The notes beneath the pieces were generated by a model, which was given only the letters and a program-made list of their open reading frames with translations, made no database searches and was not told the DNA's origin. Made by a program: the position numbers and the translations under genes. 64,000 nt of DNA, from NCBI RefSeq assembly GCF_946407605.1, contig NZ_CAMJOS010000009.1, positions 1-64,000 on the forward strand, in the 5' to 3' direction. Below, one piece after another: positions 43,419-48,694 of the stretch. The DNA comes from an uncultured Prevotella sp. (GTDB lineage: Bacteria > Bacteroidota > Bacteroidia > Bacteroidales > Bacteroidaceae). Within the stretch, counting starts at the first letter, position 1. Each line of letters starts with the position of its first letter.

Positions 43419-44231
43419 TTACCACCTCGGCGGCAGCACGATATTATCTACGTAATGTGCAGCTTGGAATAAAGGTGCTATTTCCTCATCAGCGAAGCCG
43501 GCGATACCACAGCCGATGCGGGTGACCAGGAAGATAAGGGTAGGGTGCTGCTTGGCAAAGGCGATGAACTCGTCTACGTAGGGCTTGATGGTCTCTACGC
43601 CGCCCTGCATCGTGGGGATGGCATAGCTCTGCCCCTGCAGTCCCACGCCCTGTCCCATGATAGCGCCGAAATAGCGATGGGCAATATAAGCTGCACCGCC
43701 CCCATGCATCCCACGAAGGTTGCTGCCAAACACGAATATCTCGTTTGGCTGGAGCACTGTGATACACTCCGGAGTCGTACGTTTCTGATACGTATATATC
43801 CTCTGTAATCGTTTTATGGCGTCATGCATGATTGTTGCATGGTCAAAAGCCAGTTCTAGTGCAGGCAACTCAGATAGAGGCCACCATGCAGCCTTTGCCG
43901 CATCATCCTGCCCACGTACTGCAACAGGCTTATCGATGACGGCGAGATACGCCACCGTGATGGTGCGACCTCGTGGATCGCGGTTCACGTTGGAGTATGT
44001 GCCTATCTGCTGAATATTAAATACCTGAAGCCCAGTTTCTTCAAACAGTTCACGGATGGCACAATGTTCTGTGGTCTCGTCCATATTCATAAATCCGCCA
44101 GGAAAAGCCCATGCGCCTTTGAACGGTTCGTTTCCTCTCTGGATAAGCAGCACCTTGGGTTCTGCCTCCTTCGTTATTACCACACAGTCAGCCGTAACTG
44201 CCGGTCTAGGATAATTATAAGTATAGGTCAT
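43419..44231 (-). CDS. Nudix hydrolase fused to a macro-like domain
   Basis: This is a 270-aa two-domain cytoplasmic protein. Residues 1-140 are a Nudix fold with a perfect Nudix box (GFMNMDETTEHCAIRELFEE then TGL), expected to cleave a nucleoside diphosphate linked to another group; ADP-ribose pyrophosphatases look similar. After a linker, residues about 165-270 carry FVFGSNLRGMHGGGAA, LQGQSYAIPT and TRIGCGIAGF. I read these as a macro-domain-like ADP-ribose-binding fold (inference from motif layout). The pair suggests a role in NAD or ADP-ribose metabolism. It is not the AraR/NrtR regulator type, since no winged helix follows and the Nudix box is intact. Own promoter at 44258-44288. Confidence 0.78.
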   Translation of the reverse strand: MTYTYNYPRPAVTADCVVITKEAEPKVLLIQRGNEPFKGAWAFPGGFMNMDETTEHCAIRELFEETGLQVFNIQQIGTYSNVNRDPRGRTITVAYLAVIDKPVAVRGQDDAAKAAWWPLSELPALELAFDHATIMHDAIKRLQRIYTYQKRTTPECITVLQPNEIFVFGSNLRGMHGGGAAYIAHRYFGAIMGQGVGLQGQSYAIPTMQGGVETIKPYVDEFIAFAKQHPTLIFLVTRIGCGIAGFADEEIAPLFQAAHYVDNIVLPPRW

Positions 44232-44257
44232 TTTGTTATTGGTTTTAATTTATAGCG

Positions 44258-44288
44258 CAAAGATAGCAAATAATACCTAAACTGCAAA
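44258..44288 (-). promoter_or_regulatory. promoter of the Nudix-macro gene
   Basis: Minus strand TTTG (44288-44285), 19 bases, TATCTTTG (44265-44258); 26 bases to the ATG. Confidence 0.82.
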
Positions 44289-44326
44289 ATAAATACGCAG
44301 ATACTTCCATGTTTTTCTTCTTTTTA

Positions 44327-44356
44327 TTTGGTTTTTCAAAACTTTTTGTATCTTTG
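44327..44356 (+). promoter_or_regulatory. promoter of the lipoprotein gene
   Basis: TTTG (44327-44330), 18 bases, TATCTTTG (44349-44356). Divergent from the Nudix-macro promoter. Confidence 0.72.
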
Positions 44357-44410
44357 CAAACGATAGACTAACACAAAGAAATATGAATTACTAATCAAAA
44401 CAATACTATT

Positions 44411-45193
44411 ATGAATAAAAAAATCTTTGCGATGATGTCTGCTGTTATGGCAGTAGTGATGTCGTTATCGTTTGTCTCGTGTGGCGACGACGAAAAAGAA
44501 TCTGAAACGCCACCAGAAGAACCCCAAGTCATTAATTATGACGAAGCTCTTGTGGGAACATGGAGCGGCAGTGGTACTACGTATGATAACTATCCCATCA
44601 CAGTTTCTGCGCGTTTTAATGCCGACAAGACAGGAACTATTACTATGAAGGTTCCAGCAATAAATGCCAGTATGACTGCTTCCATCTACCATTGGAATTA
44701 TGGTGGAGGCAAGCGTGTGTTGATGTCGTCAGAGAAATTTGACTCCGAACTCTATTGGGATATCATAAGCGGTTCTGTGGAAGCTGGCGAAATGAAGGTT
44801 GAATCCGAATTCTTTGAAGGAAAGCATGTCGAGTACTGGTCAGATGATCTTACTCTCAAGAAAAGTGGTCAAGGGACTTCTAATGGTTCACAAACTGGTG
44901 ACGCCAACATTTCATTGTCTTGGGGAAATCCAACATACCTATCATCTTTAGATAAATATAAATTAGAGGTCACGGTGAAGGTTCACAACGTTAATGCTGA
45001 CGATGTATCACGCCTTGGCATAACTCATAGCGAAACTAAACCGCCTTTGAACAACGACAAGTTTACTACAAGAGAAGTCTCCTTTACTCGCAAAATCGAT
45101 CTAAGGCCAGGTAAGCGTTATTACATTAGAGGCTATGCCGATCTTAGTGATAATTCAACACTTGAAACAATTGAAGAAATAGACTTGAGGTAA
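44411..45193 (+). CDS. hypothetical two-domain lipoprotein
   Basis: The N-terminus is a lipoprotein signal with lipobox SFVSC (Cys about 24) followed by GDDEKES, the acidic +2/+3 residues linked to surface export in Bacteroidetes. An acidic Pro/Glu spacer follows. Residues about 45-150 form a beta-rich, lipocalin-like domain (ALVGTWSGSGTTYD, NADKTGTITMKV), and residues about 165-260 an immunoglobulin-like domain (KLEVTVKVHNVNADDVSRLG, GKRYYIRGYADLSD). I do not recognise a named function. Monocistronic, with promoter and terminator of its own. Confidence 0.72.
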   Translation: MNKKIFAMMSAVMAVVMSLSFVSCGDDEKESETPPEEPQVINYDEALVGTWSGSGTTYDNYPITVSARFNADKTGTITMKVPAINASMTASIYHWNYGGGKRVLMSSEKFDSELYWDIISGSVEAGEMKVESEFFEGKHVEYWSDDLTLKKSGQGTSNGSQTGDANISLSWGNPTYLSSLDKYKLEVTVKVHNVNADDVSRLGITHSETKPPLNNDKFTTREVSFTRKIDLRPGKRYYIRGYADLSDNSTLETIEEIDLR

Positions 45194-45211
45194 GAACCAC
45201 AGCAAAAGAAA

Positions 45212-45250
45212 GGGGAGGGTAGCACAGGCTATCCTCCCCCTCTTTTAATA
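45212..45250 (+). terminator. lipoprotein gene terminator
   Basis: GGGGAGGGTAGC / GCTATCCTCCCC stem around ACAG, then CTCTTTTAATA. Confidence 0.85.
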
Positions 45251-45277
45251 TTCTTTTCTACTTTAATTGATACGGGC

Positions 45278-45308
45278 AGGTTCGCTGTGAAGCGAGCCTA
45301 CTTTTTTT
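45278..45308 (+). terminator. second hairpin with U-tract
   Basis: AGGTTCGCT-GTGA-AGCGAGCCT then ACTTTTTTT; a second intrinsic terminator on the same strand. Confidence 0.75.
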
Positions 45309-45320
45309 GAACATCAAAGA

Positions 45321-45344
45321 CACCAACTCATCTCTGAGTCGGTG
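45321..45344. other. third stem-loop in the convergent gap
   Basis: CACCAACTCA-TCTC-TGAGTCGGTG, nine pairs with one mismatch and no U-tract on the plus side. On the minus strand it is followed by TCTTTG, so it may end GH115 transcripts. Confidence 0.55.
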
Positions 45345-45430
45345 CCTTCGTTCTGTTCTAGTGAAGCGGACGGGTAGGGGATTGTGTCTTTTCCTAATTT
45401 CGGTTGATAGCGATTTTATTTTAAAAGTAA

Positions 45431-47683
45431 TCAATTTTGTATGCTTTTAACAGTCAGCTCGTCGAGAACCACATGATTGTCGAGAGCATGGACTGTAATA
45501 GAGTGACTCCCTTTCTGCAGATGAACCTTTGTGTCACGTATAGCCTGAGCGCGAAGTACATTGTCTTTCCATCGTTCTGAACGGAAGGGTTCCTTCAACG
45601 AATATACAACCGGTTCACCACCATCGATGCTGACACTAAATCGCAAGTCACCGCTGTCAAGAGGATGTGTCGGTATGAGGGCTGTTGTCACGGTGTAGTC
45701 GCCCTCCACGTCGATATCCGCCTTGTAGGTCATGCTCCTGCCCTTGGGCAGTGAGATGGCATTCATGGAGTGACCGAGCATCTGTATGACATCCGCATTT
45801 CCCGATACCGGCACCACTCTTACGTCAACAGTCTTAACCTCTTCTCTCAGACGCCCACGGACATCTTCAAAAACAGGCAGCTTTCGTGGGGTTGCATCCA
45901 TCAGACAGCGCCATTTGCCTCCACGCATCTCATTATACTGACGAGTGAGCGACTGGATCTCATCGTATGCCCGGCGGCTCTCTGCGGAGTCTGTGAGAAT
46001 CTTGGTGCTCATAGCAGATGCAGCCCACACGGGATACTGGATGGCTGCGAAGAAGGCATCATACAGTTCTGGACGCACATAGGCTTTAGCCTCGATGATG
46101 CGAGCCTTGATGCACTCGAAGTCGGCCAGACGACTTGCAGCCTCCTGACGGGAGAATTGCACATCGCCAACTGTGGAGAGGCCACGATGATATTTTTTCT
46201 TGTCGAGCTCCACCTGTGTGAATCCCATAAACTCCGGACGACGCTCGCCACAGAGACGATAGAACTGGAACATAGCAGGATAGAGCCGCTCGCCCGCCTC
46301 ACTACCGAACTGACGACAGAGCCAGGAGCGGAGATGCTGTCCAAGCGAAGAACTGCTGACAGCGTTGATGTTCCAAGCCATGTCGAGGAAGAGTTCCAGG
46401 TCGTAGGCTGCCACTTTCGGATCGTGGACATTGGCAATCCAAAGCCTTCGGGCATTGTGGTCATACGCCTGACGCATCTCATTGTAGACAAGTCCGGGCT
46501 GTGTAGTCGTGAGCCAGAGATAATCGTGAGGACGCCCCCAATAAGAGAGGTGATAATACACTCCCGCACCTCCGCTGCGCTGCTGCTCGCGGGCATCAGA
46601 GAGACGGGTGATATACCCATAGTTGTCATCGCACCACATCAGGGTGACATAGTCCGGCACCTTGAGGCCCTTCTCATACAACTGCAGCACCTCTTTATAC
46701 GGCACAAACATCTGCATCTGCTTTTCGGGTGCTCCGACGTACTTCACTATGAGCTGCTGCTGGTCGTCGATAACCTGCTGCAGGGCCTCGAACTTCTCCT
46801 GTTCAGTGGCATAGCCCTCCATCGAACTGTCGTGAATACCACGCATGCCAATAGTAAATATGTTATTACCGGATGTCTTTACTTCTTTAAGGCGCTCAAT
46901 CCAATACTGTTGTACTGCCTCGCGATTGGTGCGATAGTTGAAGCGTCCTCGTTCGGATACATTCCACTCGCCTACATTGTTGCGCAAAAGCGGTTCACAG
47001 TGCGAGGTTCCTATGACGATGCCGCACGAGTCAGCAACAGCCTTGTTGCCTGGTGTAAGGAAGAATGCCTTTGTACCCTCGTGCATAGCAGGCCAGATGG
47101 CATTGGCACGCAGGCGCAGCAACAACTCGAATATCTTGCGATAAGTGCGGGGACCTATCTCCCCATTGGAGTTTGGCTCGAATGTATTGCAGCTCCAAGG
47201 ACGGATACTCCAGTCTTCATCGTTGATAAAGATACCCCTATAGGCTACACTCGGGCTCTGCTCTGTGGTAAAGTCTCCGCTAAGCACCAGCTTGTCACGA
47301 CGCTCAGGCACTATATCACCCCACCATATCCAAGGCGAGACACCAGCCATGCGCGAGAGCTCCAGCAGTCCATATGCCATTCCCCTGCCATTTCCACCCT
47401 CTACGAAGATGCTTCCATTCTTTGTGTATATGCGGAAAGCGTCAGCAGGAAGAGTCTTTGACAACTGGCAGTTGACGACAGCCTTCTTGGATGCCACAGG
47501 CATCATTCCTGTTACCTGCAGCATATCATCCTTCCACATCGACAGTGCTGTACCAACCACGAGTTCCGCCTTCTTGGGAATATTGTAGGTCACCGGGTGC
47601 TGTCCGTCGAACCACACCACCTCACCGGCAGAAATAATGAGGGAACACTTCAGTACCAGGAATGTCAGTAATATCCTTTTCAT
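45431..47683 (-). CDS. glycoside hydrolase family 115 alpha-glucuronidase
   Basis: This is a secreted enzyme that removes (4-O-methyl)glucuronic acid side groups from xylan, including internal ones. A signal peptide (residues 1-18) is followed by a beta-sandwich N-domain (VVGTALSMWKDDMLQVTG). The TIM-barrel has YRGIFINDEDWSIRPW, LLLRLRANAIWPAMHEG, GTSHCEPLLRNN, TIGMRGIHDSSMEG and MWCDDNYGY, all GH115 signatures. A helical region and a C-terminal carbohydrate-binding sandwich (about 620-750) complete it. At 750 aa it is slightly shorter than the ~800-970 aa of typical members. Released glucuronate would feed UxaC (30 kb). Confidence 0.92.
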   Translation of the reverse strand: MKRILLTFLVLKCSLIISAGEVVWFDGQHPVTYNIPKKAELVVGTALSMWKDDMLQVTGMMPVASKKAVVNCQLSKTLPADAFRIYTKNGSIFVEGGNGRGMAYGLLELSRMAGVSPWIWWGDIVPERRDKLVLSGDFTTEQSPSVAYRGIFINDEDWSIRPWSCNTFEPNSNGEIGPRTYRKIFELLLRLRANAIWPAMHEGTKAFFLTPGNKAVADSCGIVIGTSHCEPLLRNNVGEWNVSERGRFNYRTNREAVQQYWIERLKEVKTSGNNIFTIGMRGIHDSSMEGYATEQEKFEALQQVIDDQQQLIVKYVGAPEKQMQMFVPYKEVLQLYEKGLKVPDYVTLMWCDDNYGYITRLSDAREQQRSGGAGVYYHLSYWGRPHDYLWLTTTQPGLVYNEMRQAYDHNARRLWIANVHDPKVAAYDLELFLDMAWNINAVSSSSLGQHLRSWLCRQFGSEAGERLYPAMFQFYRLCGERRPEFMGFTQVELDKKKYHRGLSTVGDVQFSRQEAASRLADFECIKARIIEAKAYVRPELYDAFFAAIQYPVWAASAMSTKILTDSAESRRAYDEIQSLTRQYNEMRGGKWRCLMDATPRKLPVFEDVRGRLREEVKTVDVRVVPVSGNADVIQMLGHSMNAISLPKGRSMTYKADIDVEGDYTVTTALIPTHPLDSGDLRFSVSIDGGEPVVYSLKEPFRSERWKDNVLRAQAIRDTKVHLQKGSHSITVHALDNHVVLDELTVKSIQN

Positions 47684-47711
47684 TCAGCAATGTCTTTATA
47701 TCCTAAATTCC

Positions 47712-47729
47712 GCAGCACTTTAGTGCTGC
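47712..47729. other. perfect stem-loop in the GH115 leader
   Basis: GCAGCACT-TT-AGTGCTGC lies between the GH115 -7 box and the start codon. It might stabilise the mRNA or act as an operator; nothing decides. Confidence 0.55.
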
Positions 47730-47762
47730 AAATCAAGACAAGCAAAATCATCAATGACATGG

Positions 47763-47770
47763 CAAAGGTA
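47763..47770 (-). promoter_or_regulatory. -7 box of GH115
   Basis: Minus strand TACCTTTG, about 80 bases before the ATG; -33 half not clear. Confidence 0.55.
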
Positions 47771-47822
47771 CAACAAAAATCTGAGAAAATCAGCGCTTTT
47801 GGCGGAATATTTTTTGTTTAAT

Positions 47823-47847
47823 GTGACAGGGGACAGTCCCTTGTCAC
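47823..47847. repeat. REP-like palindrome
   Basis: GTGACAGGGGACAGTCCC then TTGTCAC folds back on itself (GTGACA/TGTCAC and GGGAC/GTCCC around a central A). I recall GGGACAGTCCC-type palindromes as dispersed in related genomes, but this is the only copy I see here. Confidence 0.6.
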
Positions 47848-47864
47848 ACTCTAATGGTATCACG

Positions 47865-48179
47865 ATGGACGTTGAGGTAACGAAATCTGACTTGAAAACC
47901 ATTGTCAGCAAAAACACTCAGGACAACCGTTTCAATGCCTTCAAGAACAAGGTTGCACAGGACATTAGGGGTTTCATTGAAAAAGCTAAATACGAAGGCT
48001 GGCGCGAGGTGATTCCAGGCAAACATCCAGAGACTGCCTATTTCGCTTACTTCAGCAGAGAGCTGGGAGCAAAGGCATATCTCTGTGTTCGCAGAATCAA
48101 GAACACAGGTCTGTTCAAGCCATACGCCATTATTGATCAAACGATGTTCGATGCTGAGATACAAAACCTGCGGAAATAA
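47865..48179 (+). CDS. hypothetical protein, 104 aa
   Basis: The track ORF starts at 47754 but crosses the GH115 promoter region and the REP-like palindrome; the first ATG with normal coding look is 47865 (MDVEVTKSDLKTI). The product is mixed alpha/beta and charged (FIEKAKYEGWREV, KAYLCVRRIKNTGLFKPYAII) with no signal peptide and no motif I recognise. No promoter box is visible. It borders the island and may be part of it or a relic. Confidence 0.5.
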   Translation: MDVEVTKSDLKTIVSKNTQDNRFNAFKNKVAQDIRGFIEKAKYEGWREVIPGKHPETAYFAYFSRELGAKAYLCVRRIKNTGLFKPYAIIDQTMFDAEIQNLRK

Positions 48180-48257
48180 AAAACCGCTGAACTGATTTGC
48201 TAACCCGATTACGGTGCTACTCTTTCATTTCAGCGGGAGGAAATCGTTTCCTTTCGT
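48178..48257 (-). ncRNA. candidate small RNA, minus strand
   Basis: A perfect promoter (48262-48293) is followed by about 80 bases without a convincing ORF. A small hairpin AGGAAA-CGA-TTTCCT comes first, then a closing stem CCGCTGAA (48236-48229)/TTCAGCGG (48191-48184) followed by T6. That gives promoter, structured body and intrinsic terminator in the right order. The hairpin's U-tract directly abuts the stop of the 104-aa gene on the other strand, so the RNA ends tail to tail with it. Function unknown. Confidence 0.6.
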
Positions 48258-48261
48258 GCTG

Positions 48262-48293
48262 CAAAGATAGTTATTTTTTTGTTATCTTCCAAA
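48262..48293 (-). promoter_or_regulatory. promoter of the minus-strand sRNA
   Basis: TTTG (48293-48290), 20 bases, TATCTTTG (48269-48262): exact consensus pointing away from the methyltransferase. Confidence 0.78.
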
Positions 48294-48330
48294 TTTTCGA
48301 GCAGCGAATTCAAAAATAAATGCATTATTC

Positions 48331-48361
48331 TTTGTTTTGTGCAAAATAATTGCTATCTTTG
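48331..48361 (+). promoter_or_regulatory. promoter of the methyltransferase leader
   Basis: TTTG (48331-48334), 19 bases, TATCTTTG (48354-48361). It predicts a start near 48366 and hence a leader of about 330 bases before the ATG at 48695. Confidence 0.78.
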
Positions 48362-48429
48362 CATTCAAGTACTGCCAATTGTAGTAAACTACACTTGCTT
48401 CGGCAGCTCCCTGGGTGCAGGGTGGTGGT

Positions 48430-48504
48430 ATGACTTTTGAGGGTAAAACAAATGAAGCGTACGCTTTTAATTCAAAACGTCTCTTAAGCTTGGCCGCGAA
48501 ATAG
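48430..48504 (+). CDS. candidate 24-codon leader peptide (uORF)
   Basis: ATG at 48430 after GGTGGTGGT opens a short frame, MTFEGKTNEAYAFNSK then RLLSLAAK, with stop TAG at 48502. Its last third lies in the 29-nt element shared with the helicase leader. There the two base differences within codons are both synonymous (TCA/TCG, GCG/GCA). A ribosome here would cover the 5' strand of the large hairpin. Translation is inferred only. Confidence 0.4.
   Translation: MTFEGKTNEAYAFNSKRLLSLAAK
48469..48497 (+). repeat. 29-nt shared leader element, copy A
   Basis: AATTCAAAACGTCTCTTAAG then CTTGGCCGC. It matches copy B (52154-52182) at 28 of 29 bases. Both precede a gene of the same putative system. Confidence 0.85.
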
Positions 48505-48600
48505 ACGATCACCAAAATGATAAAAGTGGACGTTCACGCAGATAGCGTGGGCGTTTATCTTATCTTTTGGTGAAGGCACCGGCCAAGCGCCTGAGACGTT
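48476..48600 (+). other. 125-nt extended stem-loop
   Basis: Paired segments from outside in: AACGTCTC/GAGACGTT (48476-48483, 48593-48600); GCTTGGCCG/CGGCCAAGC (48488-48496, 48580-48588); TCACCAAAA/TTTTGGTGA (48509-48517, 48565-48573); GATAA/TTATC; and ACGTTCACGC/GCGTGGGCGT (48530-48539, 48545-48554) with loop AGATA. That is about 41 pairs. Confidence 0.8.
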
Positions 48601-48694
48601 GGATAAGTATAAACTGTCCACGTTTTTTCATGCGCTTGGCCGATGTCGCGTTATTGAAGAAATTCCGTTCGCTTTCTTCAATAACTATGAAACT

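Larger units (their letters stand above)
48366..48694 (+). promoter_or_regulatory. structured 5' leader of the methyltransferase
   Basis: This ~330-base stretch holds several nested stems. CTGCC/GGCAG (48372-48406) encloses TGTAG-TAAA-CTACA, and CCCTG-GGTG-CAGGG spans 48409-48422. A uORF follows, and then the 125-base stem-loop (48476-48600). CGGCCAAGCGC (48580-48590) can pair either back with GCTTGGCCG (48488-48496) or forward with GCGCTTGGCCG (48632-48642). These pairings exclude one another, as in attenuators and riboswitches. I match it to no known RNA family. Confidence 0.6.

Noticed and set aside
43419-44231. AraR/NrtR-type Nudix transcription regulator
   Set aside because: The Nudix box is catalytically complete and the C-terminal part is not a winged helix.
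45770-47461. 563-aa plus-strand ORF opposite GH115
   Set aside because: Antisense shadow; the minus-strand frame has GH115 signatures throughout.
48430-48504. tmRNA tag-like peptide ending SLAA
   Set aside because: No tRNA-like domain or tmRNA ends occur around it, and the peptide begins with an ordinary ATG.
48282-48515. 77-aa minus-strand ORF over the leader
   Set aside because: It lies across a promoter and structured RNA, and has no homology-like features or ribosome site.
48476-48600. Integron attC site, because of AAC...GTTGGAT ends and extended hairpin
   Set aside because: The left core does not fit RYYYAAC, there is no integrase and no neighbouring cassette array; the element repeats in front of genes of one system.
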